The notes beneath the pieces are model-generated. The model had not been told where the DNA came from and did no database searches. It saw only the letters and a list, made by a program, of their open reading frames with translations. A program made the position numbers and the translations under genes. This document shows, piece by piece, positions 6,466-13,257 of a stretch of 15,444 nt of DNA (the first letter of the stretch is position 1; each line of letters starts with the position of its first letter). Origin of the DNA: DASVEE01 sp036399695 (lineage in GTDB: Bacteria; Acidobacteriota; Thermoanaerobaculia; Gp7-AA8); NCBI GenBank assembly GCA_036399695.1, contig DASWMP010000016.1, forward strand, positions 1-15,444. The letters are read 5' to 3'.

Positions 6466-7439
6466 ACGGCATCCAGTCCGCGCTGGAGCCGGCGGGCGTT
6501 CACGCCGACCGGATCGGCACGCTGTGGGATGTGTTCCTTGGCGTGAGTGCGGTGGTGTATGTGCTGGTGCTGCTCTTTCTGGCGGTGGCGCTGTTCCGGC
6601 GGAGGGCGCGGGGTAGAGGAAACGATGGGACCGATGGGACCGATGGGACGGACGGGACCTATGGGAGCAAGCGGCCGGCGTACATCGCCGTGAGCGTGGC
6701 CACCGGCATCACCGTCGTCATCCTCTTCGCGCTGCTCGTCTCCAGCATCTTCACCGGAAGGGCCATCGCCTATGCGCCGCCGGCGCCGGTCCAGGTGACG
6801 GTCACGGGGCGGCAGTGGTGGTGGCAGGTCGACTACGACACGAAGGACGTCAGCAAGCGCATCACGACGGCGAACGAGCTGTACATCCCGGTCGGCGTGC
6901 CGGTGCAGGTGCATCTCCGCTCGACGGACGTCATCCACAGTTTCTGGGTGCCGAATCTTCACGGGAAGCAGGACCTCATCCCCGGCCATGACAACGCCAT
7001 CCTGCTGCAGGCCACGCGGCCGGGCGTCTATCGCGGGCAGTGCGCCGAGTTCTGCGGCCTGCAGCACGCGAAGATGGCGCTCTGGGTGACGGCGCTGGCG
7101 CCGGCGGACTTTGCGAAGTGGGCGGCCGCGCAGCAGGAGCCGTCGAAGATCCCTTCGACGCCGCGACAGCGCCAGGGGCAGGAGATCTTCACCAGCGTCT
7201 CCTGCGCTCTCTGCCACAACGTGCAGGGGACGGAGGCGTCGGGCAAGGTCGGCCCCGACCTGACCCACTTTGCCAGCCGGCGCTCCATCGCCGCCGGCAC
7301 GCTGCCGAACCGCCGCGCCGAGCTGGCGAGCTGGATCCTCGATCCGCAGCACAGCAAGCCGGGCGCTTACATGCCGCCGACACGCCTCGGCACGCAAGAC
7401 CTCGAGCCGCTGCTCGATTACCTGGAGAGCCTGCAATGA
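6462..7439 (+). CDS. coxB: Cytochrome c oxidase subunit II with fused C-terminal cytochrome c (caa3 type)
   Basis: A 325-aa protein. TM1 is about residues 24-45 and TM2 about 73-96. The periplasmic CuA domain has WWWQVDY at 119-125 and ligands His159, Cys194, Glu196, Cys198, His202 and Met205 (QCAEFCGLQHAKM), all present. A cytochrome c domain follows, with CALCH at 248-252 and distal Met304 in GAYMPPTRLG. The fusion defines the caa3 type and lets the subunit accept electrons directly from a cytochrome c or alcohol dehydrogenase relay. The cytoplasmic loop between the two membrane helices contains a 9-bp tandem repeat read as (DGT)n, which is not a usual family feature. ATG 6462 overlaps the xoxG stop (ATGA), and the stop overlaps the coxA start in the same way. 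Confidence 0.95.
   Translation: MNGIQSALEPAGVHADRIGTLWDVFLGVSAVVYVLVLLFLAVALFRRRARGRGNDGTDGTDGTDGTYGSKRPAYIAVSVATGITVVILFALLVSSIFTGRAIAYAPPAPVQVTVTGRQWWWQVDYDTKDVSKRITTANELYIPVGVPVQVHLRSTDVIHSFWVPNLHGKQDLIPGHDNAILLQATRPGVYRGQCAEFCGLQHAKMALWVTALAPADFAKWAAAQQEPSKIPSTPRQRQGQEIFTSVSCALCHNVQGTEASGKVGPDLTHFASRRSIAAGTLPNRRAELASWILDPQHSKPGAYMPPTRLGTQDLEPLLDYLESLQ
6624..6668 (+). repeat. Five 9-bp tandem units inside coxB
   Basis: The units are GATGGGACC twice, GATGGGACG, GACGGGACC and TATGGGAGC, in register with codons 55-69 of coxB and read as DGT-DGT-DGT-DGT-YGS. They match the unit of the palindrome at 4970-5062 in the same operon. Only one arm is present here, so there is no hairpin. Confidence 0.88.
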
Positions 7440-9403
7440 GCGCCATCGACAGGAGCGCCGTCGAACAGACGCCGTATGCGCTGCCGGGGCATCAGCTCGA
7501 GCACGAGCAGTTGCAGAAGACCTGGGCACCTCGCAAAGGGCCGCTGTCGTGGTTCACGCAGATCGACCACATGACGATCGGGAAGCGCTTCATCTACACC
7601 GCCTTCATCTGGTTCGGGCTGGGCGGCATCCTCGCGGCGCTGATGCGCGTCCAGCTCGCGAAGCCGAACAACACCTTCCTTTCGAACGATCTCTACAACC
7701 AGATCTTCACGCTGCACGGCATCACGATGATGTTCCTCTTCGCGGTGCCGGTCATGGAGGCGGTAGCGGTCTACATCATCCCGCTGGCCATCGGCACGCG
7801 CGGCCTGGCGTTCCCGCGGCTCAATGCGTTCGCCTACTACATGTTCCTCTTCGGCGGGATCTTCATCTACGGCTCGTTCTTCCTGAACATGGCCCCGGAT
7901 ACCGGCTGGTTCACCTACGTGCCGCTGGCGGGGCCGGAGTACTCGCCCGGCAAGCGCGTCGACGCCTGGGCGCAGCTCGTCAACTTCACGGAGCTCTCGG
8001 CCCTGGCGGTGGCGATCGAGCTGATCGTCACGATCCTCAAGCAGCGCGCGCCCGGGATGTCGATCAACCGCATGCCGCTGTACGTCTGGTCGATGCTGGT
8101 GACGGCGGCGATGATCATTTTCGCCATGCCGGCCATCATGACCGGCAGCCTGTACCTCGCGCTCGACCGCCTCGTCGGCACGCACTTTTTCAATCCGGCC
8201 GAGGGAGGCGACGCGCTGCTCTGGCAGCACCTCTTCTGGTTCTTCGGCCACCCGGAGGTCTACATCATCTTCATCCCGGCACTGGGGATGGTGTCGACGA
8301 TCATCGCCTGCTTCTGCCGCCGTCCGATCTTCGGTTACACGGCCATGGTGCTGTCGCTCGTGGCCACGGCGTTCATCGGCTTCGGGTTGTGGGTGCACCA
8401 CATGTTCGCCACCGGTCTGCCGCAGCTCGGGCAGAGTTTCTTCACCGCGGCCAGCATGATGATCGCGGTCCCCAGCGGCGTGCAGATCTTCTGCTGGATC
8501 GCCACGATCTGGCTCGGCAAGCCCCGCTTCCAGCCGCCGTTGATGTACGTCCTCGGCTTCGTGGCCATCTTCGTCATGGGCGGTCTCTCGGGCGTCATGC
8601 TGGCCTCGGTGCCGCTCGACATCCAGGTGCACGACACGTTCTTCGTCGTCGCCCACTTTCATTACGTGCTGATCGGCGGGGCGGTCTTCCCGCTCCTCGG
8701 CGCACTGTTCTTCTGGTTCCCGAAGCTGACGGGGCGCCTCATGAACGAGCGCGCGGGACATGTCAGCTTCTGGCTGACGTTCGTCGGCTTCAATCTGACG
8801 TTCTTTCCGATGCACAAGCTCGGACTGATCGGCATGCCCCGCCGAATCTACACCTACCTGCCGGAGACGAACTGGGGCTCGCTCAATCTGCTGGCGAGCC
8901 TCGGCGCCGGCGTGCTGGCGCTCGGGATGCTGACGTACATCGGCAACGCCCTGGTGAGTATGCGCTCCGGACGCATTGCCGGCAGCGATCCGTGGGGCGG
9001 TGAAGGGCTGGAGTGGGGGACGACGTCGCCGCCGCCGCATTACAGCTTCCTGCACCTGCCGGTCGTCAGCTCGCGCGAGCCGATGTGGCACGAGCCGGAG
9101 CGGGCGCCGGTCGTGACCGGCCTGGCGACGGAGAAGCGCGAGCTGCTGGTGACGCGCATGCTCGACGCGGAGCCGGACCACCGCTACGTCTTCCCGAATC
9201 CGACGCCGTGGCCGTTCCTCGCGGCGCTGGCCATCGCCGGGATGTTCATCGCGCTGATGTTCACACCCTGGGCGTTCCCGATCGGCGCCGCCATCGCCAC
9301 GCCGCTGGTCATCGCCTGGTTCTGGCCGACGACGCCGAAGAAGGAAGGGGAAGCCCCGGAAGAAGGAAGCGCGAAGGACAGTCGTACGGGGGAGGCGGCA
9401 TGA
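7436..9403 (+). CDS. coxA: Cytochrome c oxidase subunit I, variant without canonical D/K channel residues
   Basis: A 655-aa haem-copper oxidase subunit I, the O2-reducing subunit. Haem and copper ligands are all present: His94 (TLHGITMMF), His272 in GHPEVY with Glu274 and the cross-link Tyr276, His321-His322 (VHHMFATG), and His407 and His409 (AHFHYVLIGG). The first about 560 residues cover the 12-helix core. A C-terminal extension (about 590-635) adds roughly two more membrane segments and a charged tail. Glu274 points to an A1-like enzyme, but the usual D-channel Asp in the GAPDMAFPR segment is Gly123 here (GTRGLAFPR), and the K-channel Lys in PTGIK is Gln350 (PSGVQ). ATG 7436 overlaps the coxB stop. 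It works with CoxB and CoxC as the terminal oxidase of this operon. Confidence 0.95.
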   Translation: MSAIDRSAVEQTPYALPGHQLEHEQLQKTWAPRKGPLSWFTQIDHMTIGKRFIYTAFIWFGLGGILAALMRVQLAKPNNTFLSNDLYNQIFTLHGITMMFLFAVPVMEAVAVYIIPLAIGTRGLAFPRLNAFAYYMFLFGGIFIYGSFFLNMAPDTGWFTYVPLAGPEYSPGKRVDAWAQLVNFTELSALAVAIELIVTILKQRAPGMSINRMPLYVWSMLVTAAMIIFAMPAIMTGSLYLALDRLVGTHFFNPAEGGDALLWQHLFWFFGHPEVYIIFIPALGMVSTIIACFCRRPIFGYTAMVLSLVATAFIGFGLWVHHMFATGLPQLGQSFFTAASMMIAVPSGVQIFCWIATIWLGKPRFQPPLMYVLGFVAIFVMGGLSGVMLASVPLDIQVHDTFFVVAHFHYVLIGGAVFPLLGALFFWFPKLTGRLMNERAGHVSFWLTFVGFNLTFFPMHKLGLIGMPRRIYTYLPETNWGSLNLLASLGAGVLALGMLTYIGNALVSMRSGRIAGSDPWGGEGLEWGTTSPPPHYSFLHLPVVSSREPMWHEPERAPVVTGLATEKRELLVTRMLDAEPDHRYVFPNPTPWPFLAALAIAGMFIALMFTPWAFPIGAAIATPLVIAWFWPTTPKKEGEAPEEGSAKDSRTGEAA

Positions 9404-10008
9404 GCGCGCGCGCGACGATCGACGTCTCGAAGCTGCCGGATCATGCCTTCGGGAGCCGCAGCATCATGTGGTGGGCGACGATCTCGATCGTCGCCATCGA
9501 GGGGACGGTCTTCCTGCTGGCCATCGCCGGCTACTTCTACCTGCAGGGCAACGAGCTCGATTGGCCGCCGCCCGACACGCTGCTGCCGGCTCACTTCTGG
9601 GGGACGATCAACGTGTTCGTCCTGCTCGTCAGCCTGATTCCGAACCAGCTCGTGAAGCGCGCGGCCGAGGAGATGAACGTCCGGAAAGTGCGCCGGTGGC
9701 TCATCGTGGCGGACCTCTTCGCCATCGCTTTCGTCGTCATCCGCGCGCTCGAATACGGATCGCTGAACGTGAGCTGGGACAGCAATGCGTACGGCTCGGC
9801 GACCTGGACGCTCCTGAGCCTGCACACCATTCATCTCGTGACGGACCTGATCGATACCCTCGTGCTGACGGTGCTGATGTTCACCCGTCACGGGCACGAC
9901 TCGCGGCGCTTCGTCGACGTCTCGGAAAACGCGTTCTACTGGTACTTCGTGGTCCTGGCCTGGCTGCCGGTTTACGCGGTGGTCTACTGGGCGCCGCGGC
10001 TGCTTTGA
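9400..10008 (+). CDS. coxC: Cytochrome c oxidase subunit III
   Basis: A 202-aa membrane protein of the haem-copper oxidase subunit III family, short form with about five helices: 24-46, 67-84, 104-122, 136-158 and 179-198. Recognisable stretches are SIMWWATISIVAIEGTVF, LLSLHTIHLVTDLIDTLVL and the C-terminal FYWYFVVLAWLPVYAVVYW. The subunit stabilises subunit I during turnover and carries no metal. ATG 9400 overlaps the coxA stop (ATGA) and is preceded by a strong GGGGGAGG ribosome site (9388-9395). The longer seven-helix form is common in other aa3 oxidases, so the two N-terminal helices are absent here, as in many bacterial caa3 and quinol oxidases. Confidence 0.9.
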   Translation: MSARATIDVSKLPDHAFGSRSIMWWATISIVAIEGTVFLLAIAGYFYLQGNELDWPPPDTLLPAHFWGTINVFVLLVSLIPNQLVKRAAEEMNVRKVRRWLIVADLFAIAFVVIRALEYGSLNVSWDSNAYGSATWTLLSLHTIHLVTDLIDTLVLTVLMFTRHGHDSRRFVDVSENAFYWYFVVLAWLPVYAVVYWAPRLL

Positions 10009-10013
10009 CGATC

Positions 10014-10370
10014 ATGAGCGAGCAGAAAACAGAATTCCGTACGCGCGACCGCTGGCTGCTGTTCGCCTTCGCTCTCGGGCCGCTCTCGGTGCTGACGCAT
10101 CTGACTGTGGCGTACGCGCTGGTGCCGAGCGCCTGCGCCGGCGGCTCGAAGCTGACGCTGCACCTCAGTGCGCTGATCTTCCTGCTGCTCGCGGGCGTGG
10201 GCGCGCTCATCGGCTGGCGGATCTATAGCCGGTTCGCCGGTGATGGCACCGAGCTGTGGCAGGAGCGCACGCGCTGGCTGTCGGTGGTCGTGATGGCGCT
10301 GGCGGTTTCGTCCATGGTCATCATCGTGGCCATGGAGATCCCGAACCTGATCCTGAGGAGCTGCGACTGA
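10014..10370 (+). CDS. Small 3-TM membrane protein between coxC and ctaG, unknown function
   Basis: A 118-aa protein with three predicted membrane helices: about 14-38, 47-68 and 88-112. No metal-binding motif is evident; it has two cysteines, one in PSACAGG and one in the terminal RSCD. I do not recognise a named family. Its position, 5 nt after coxC and overlapping ctaG by one base (TGATG), says it is made with the oxidase. An oxidase accessory subunit (subunit IV-like) or assembly aid is the natural guess. The cysteine near the end of helix 1 and the one at the C-terminus could relate to copper or redox handling, but that is speculation. Confidence 0.78.
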   Translation: MSEQKTEFRTRDRWLLFAFALGPLSVLTHLTVAYALVPSACAGGSKLTLHLSALIFLLLAGVGALIGWRIYSRFAGDGTELWQERTRWLSVVVMALAVSSMVIIVAMEIPNLILRSCD

Positions 10371-11182
10371 TGTGGAACGTCCTCACGGCGGTCGTGCTGG
10401 TGGCCATCGCCTTGCTGTACGCCGTCGGTGCGGTGCGCCTGCGCAAGACACGCGCGCTGCGCAACTGGCAGGTGGCGGCCTTCTTTGTCGGATGCCTTTC
10501 GGCCGCCGGTGCGCTGCTGTCGCGGCTCGACGTCTGGAGCGACATCCTCTTCTCCGCGCACATGACGCAGCACGAGATCCTGATGCTCGTGACGGCGCCG
10601 CTGATGGTGCTGGGACGCCCGTTCATCGCCACGCTCTGGGCATGGCCGCGGCGCGCGCGCAAGCATCTCGGCACGCTGACGCGAGCGCTCTCCAAACCGT
10701 GGGAGGCGATCACCGGCGCGCTCACCGTGCTGATCCTGCACGCGGTGGTGCTGTGGGTCTGGCACGTGCCGGCACTGTTCGAATCGGCGCTGCACAATGA
10801 GGCGATTCACGTCTTCCAGCACCTCGGTTTTTTTCTGACGGCGGCGCTCTTCTGGTGGGCGCTCATCCACGGCCGCTACGGCCGGCTCGGCTACGGCGTC
10901 GGCGTCGTCTACGTTTTCGCCACGGCGATGCACACGCAGATCCTCGGCGCGCTGCTGACGTTCGGGAGCCGCACGTTGTATCCGACGCACGCGCATCGCA
11001 CCGCCGCTTCCGGCGGCAGCGCACTGCAGGATCAGCAGCTCGCCGGCATCGTGATGTGGATTCCGTTCGGCGCCGTCTTCGTGCTCATTGGCTTGGCGCT
11101 CTTCGCCGCCTGGCTCGGCGAAGCGGAGCGGCGCGTGGCCTTCACGACCGCGGAGACGGCGACGCGGGAGAGCCGGGCGTGA
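10370..11182 (+). CDS. ctaG: CtaG, cytochrome c oxidase assembly protein (caa3_CtaG family)
   Basis: A 270-aa polytopic membrane protein with about seven helices. Landmarks of the caa3-type CtaG family are the segment AHMTQHEILMLVTAPLMVLGRP (about 63-85), the helix HAVVLWVWHVPALFESALHNEAIHVFQHLGFF (about 124-155) with several conserved histidines, and ATAMHTQILGALLTFG (about 184-199). This is the bacterial membrane CtaG needed to form active caa3 oxidase, and it is unrelated to the Cox11-type CtaG. ATG 10370 overlaps the previous stop by one base and has GAGGAG (10355-10360) at 9 nt. The histidine-rich, membrane-facing motifs suggest copper handling for CuA or CuB, which is the accepted but incompletely proven role. 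Confidence 0.9.
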   Translation: MWNVLTAVVLVAIALLYAVGAVRLRKTRALRNWQVAAFFVGCLSAAGALLSRLDVWSDILFSAHMTQHEILMLVTAPLMVLGRPFIATLWAWPRRARKHLGTLTRALSKPWEAITGALTVLILHAVVLWVWHVPALFESALHNEAIHVFQHLGFFLTAALFWWALIHGRYGRLGYGVGVVYVFATAMHTQILGALLTFGSRTLYPTHAHRTAASGGSALQDQQLAGIVMWIPFGAVFVLIGLALFAAWLGEAERRVAFTTAETATRESRA

Positions 11183-11727
11183 AGCTCGCGCCACTCATGT
11201 TGCTGCTGTTCGCGGCCTGTTCGGGGGAGACGGCGCAGCAGGCGCATTCGCATCCCGCGCGGACGGTATCGGCGTCTGCTTCGCTGGCGTCGCAGGATCG
11301 CGATTTCCTCGAGCGTGCGGCGCAGGGAAACAACGCCGAGGTGGCGACGGGACGGCTCGTCGACGGCCGCGCGCTACGGGCGGAAGTCGTGGCGCTCGGA
11401 CGGATGATCGCCGCCGATCACGTGGCGTCGCAGCAACAGCTCGCCGCCATCGCGGCAAAGAAGCACATCCCGCTGCCGTCCGGACTCGGCGAACAGCAGG
11501 CGAGCTACGACCGTCTCGTCGACCTGCGCCGCGATGACTTCGACCGCGCCTTCATCCGCACGATGATTGACGATCACCAGCAGGCGATCGAGCTGTTCCG
11601 CGGCGAAGTGGCCGGCGGCGTCGATCCGGAACTGAAGGCCTATGCCGCCGCGTCGCTGCCGAAGCTCGAAGCGCATTACCAGCAGGTGAAGGCGCTGTCG
11701 TCCGTGGCCGCGAGTCCGCCGCGATGA
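11179..11727 (+). CDS. DUF4142 lipoprotein (ferritin-like four-helix protein)
   Basis: A 182-aa protein starting at GTG 11179, which overlaps the ctaG stop (GTGA). The signal VKLAPLMLLLFAAC ends in lipobox Cys14, so it is a periplasmic lipoprotein. The mature part has the DUF4142 pattern: DRDFLERAAQGNNAEV near residue 37, MIAADHVASQQQL near 76, and FIRTMIDDHQQAIELF near 128, each in an amphipathic helix of a ferritin-like bundle. The family's biochemical role is not settled; the paired D-x-x-H-type residues hint at metal binding. Its place at the end of an oxidase operon suggests a periplasmic accessory to respiration or metal supply, but that is inference. The stop overlaps the next start (ATGA at 11724). 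Confidence 0.85.
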   Translation: MKLAPLMLLLFAACSGETAQQAHSHPARTVSASASLASQDRDFLERAAQGNNAEVATGRLVDGRALRAEVVALGRMIAADHVASQQQLAAIAAKKHIPLPSGLGEQQASYDRLVDLRRDDFDRAFIRTMIDDHQQAIELFRGEVAGGVDPELKAYAAASLPKLEAHYQQVKALSSVAASPPR

Positions 11728-12689
11728 AGCTGGCGGCGTTTCTCTGTCTGGTGCTGGCACTCCCGGCGGACGCCGCGCGGCTCTACGTGACGAACGAGCG
11801 CGCGGGGACGCTGCAGGTGATCGACACGGCGACGGACCGCGTCATAGCCACGCGGAAGATCGGCGACCGGCCTCGCGGCCTCGCGCTGTCCGCCGACGGC
11901 AAACGGCTGTACGTGGCGGTGAGCTGGTGGCGCGACGGCAAACGGCCACGCGTTGGGAAAGAACGGATCGTGGCGCTCGACGCCCACACGCTCAAACCGC
12001 TGCGCGACTACGCCGCCGGTACCGACCCGGAGTGCGTGGCCGTCTCGCCGGACGGCCGGCGTTTGTATCTCTCCAACGAAGACGCCGGCACGGCCTCGAT
12101 CGTCGACACGGCCACCGGCAAGACCACGGCGACGCTCGTCGTCGGCACCGAGCCCGAAGGCGTAACAGCCAGCCCCGACGGCCGTTGGGTCTACGTGACC
12201 GCCGAGACGAGCAACGTCCTCACCGTGATCGACGCGAAGAAGGAGCAGACCGCCGCCAACATCCTGGTGGACGCCCGCCCCCGCGCCGTGATCTTCACCC
12301 GCGACGCCAAACGCGCCTGGGCCACCGCGGAGCTCGGCGGCACCGTCATGCTCATCGACGTCGCTCGTAACGCTGTCACGAAACGCATCCGCCTCGGCCA
12401 CGCCGACAAGCCCGTCGGCCTCGTCCTGTCCCCCGACGAAAAGCGCCTGTACGTCGCCACCGGCCGGGGAAACGGCGTGGTAGTGATCGACACCGCCGCC
12501 GCGAAAGTTCTGAAGACGATTCCGGCCGGCGAGCGCGTCTGGGGCATCAGCATCTCCCCCGACGGCCGCCACGTCTACGCCGCCAACAGCCTCGGCAACA
12601 CCATCTCCGTGATCGACACCACCACGCGCCGCGTAACGAAAACGATCAAGACCGACGACGGCCCCTGGGCGGTGGCGGTGGGCAGGTAA
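11724..12689 (+). CDS. YVTN-repeat beta-propeller protein, PQQ-catabolism-associated type
   Basis: A 321-aa secreted seven-bladed propeller. The signal peptide is MKLAAFLCLVLALPADA, with cleavage near residue 17. Seven repeats of about 43 residues follow, each with the form LYVTN...GTLQVIDTATDRVIATRKIG...PRGLALSPDG; the last ends GPWAVAVGR. The repeats match the YncE/YVTN class, one subgroup of which occurs beside PQQ-dependent alcohol oxidation genes. The operon position here agrees with that. No catalytic residues can be assigned; such propellers usually bind partners. It is the last gene of the operon and its start overlaps the DUF4142 stop. No clear rho-independent terminator follows. Confidence 0.88.
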   Translation: MKLAAFLCLVLALPADAARLYVTNERAGTLQVIDTATDRVIATRKIGDRPRGLALSADGKRLYVAVSWWRDGKRPRVGKERIVALDAHTLKPLRDYAAGTDPECVAVSPDGRRLYLSNEDAGTASIVDTATGKTTATLVVGTEPEGVTASPDGRWVYVTAETSNVLTVIDAKKEQTAANILVDARPRAVIFTRDAKRAWATAELGGTVMLIDVARNAVTKRIRLGHADKPVGLVLSPDEKRLYVATGRGNGVVVIDTAAAKVLKTIPAGERVWGISISPDGRHVYAANSLGNTISVIDTTTRRVTKTIKTDDGPWAVAVGR

Positions 12690-12787
12690 AAGCACAGCGC
12701 TGCTGCAGCGGAAAAGCCTCAGTATCGTACCGTCGTCGCATCGGACGGTCCGTCGCTCAGCCCTGCAGGTCGAGCAGCGCCCACGGG
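12690..12787. other. Spacer between operon end and 21-bp array, no gene
   Basis: This stretch holds two small dyads, CGCTG-CTG-CAGCG (12698-12710) and CGGAC-G-GTCCG (12742-12752). Neither is followed by a T-run, so neither is called a terminator. No coding potential is supported. Confidence 0.5.
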
Positions 12788-13245
12788 CACTCCAGCGCAT
12801 CCGCGGTGTCCTCCCAGCCGAGACTGAAATCGTTCCGAGTGATCAGAAATCGGTTTTGAGTGATCCGAGTGTCCTCCAGACGAGACTCGAACACTCAAAA
12901 CCGATTTCCGGTGTCCTCCAGACGAGACTCGAACACTCAAAACCGATTCCGAGTGTCCTCCAGACGAGACTCGGACACTCAAAACCGATTTCCGATCACT
13001 CAAAAACGATTTTCGATCACTCCAGGCTGAATGCGCGAAAGTCCAGACCGGATCCGCATCACTCCAGACCGATCCCGTGACACCCGAAAACCATTCCGAA
13101 TCACTCCAGACCGGGTGCACGAGACGCGAAACGCTTCCCGGATCACTCCATGCCGATTCGCGACATCCGCATCGCAATCCGCCACACTCAAACCCGAATC
13201 CGCGACAGTCGAGAATCGATCGCCAAGCCCTCGAATCGAAGGAGG
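12788..13245. repeat. Degenerate tandem array with strict 21-bp phase
   Basis: CACTC-type anchors occur at 12892, 12934, 12976, 12997, 13018, 13039 (degenerate), 13060, 13081 (CACCC), 13102, 13144, 13164 (CATCC, one base short of phase), 13185 and 13206; apart from 13164, steps are 21 or 42 bp. GTGTCCTCC occurs at 12806, 12869, 12911 and 12953, spaced 63, 42 and 42. A typical unit reads CACTCCAGACCGATTCCGA. Three 42-bp copies at the left (12869-12994) are nearly identical; units become more diverged to the right. Two units at 12826-12866 are inverted, giving a perfect 16-bp inverted repeat (12847-12862 with 12892-12907). The array fills the gap between two convergent genes. It is not a CRISPR: there is no split between constant repeats and unique spacers. 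Confidence 0.88.
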
Positions 13246-13257
13246 CTGATGAGCAGC

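Noticed and set aside
6333..7529. 398-aa minus-strand frame opposite coxB
   Set aside because: Antisense shadow; composition is Arg-rich and without domains.
7418..9181. 587-aa minus-strand frame opposite coxA
   Set aside because: Arg/Asp/His-rich antisense shadow of a high-GC gene; the plus strand encodes an unmistakable oxidase subunit I.
12698..12710. Terminator after the plus-strand operon (CGCTG-CTG-CAGCG)
   Set aside because: The stem is only 5 bp with a 3-nt loop and is followed by GAAAAG, not a T-run.
12759..12866. Minus-strand peptide ending WEDTADALECPWALLDLQG as a gene remnant
   Set aside because: It reads like a protein C-terminus, but much of it is made of 21-bp array units and no upstream gene body is present.
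12788..13245. CRISPR-like array
   Set aside because: The whole 21/42-bp period is repetitive; there are no unique spacers, no constant repeat at the degenerate end, and no cas genes.
12856..13249. Short plus-strand frames (74 and 72 aa) reading as heptads such as HSKPISD
   Set aside because: Same repeat artefact; no start context, and different frames are equally open.
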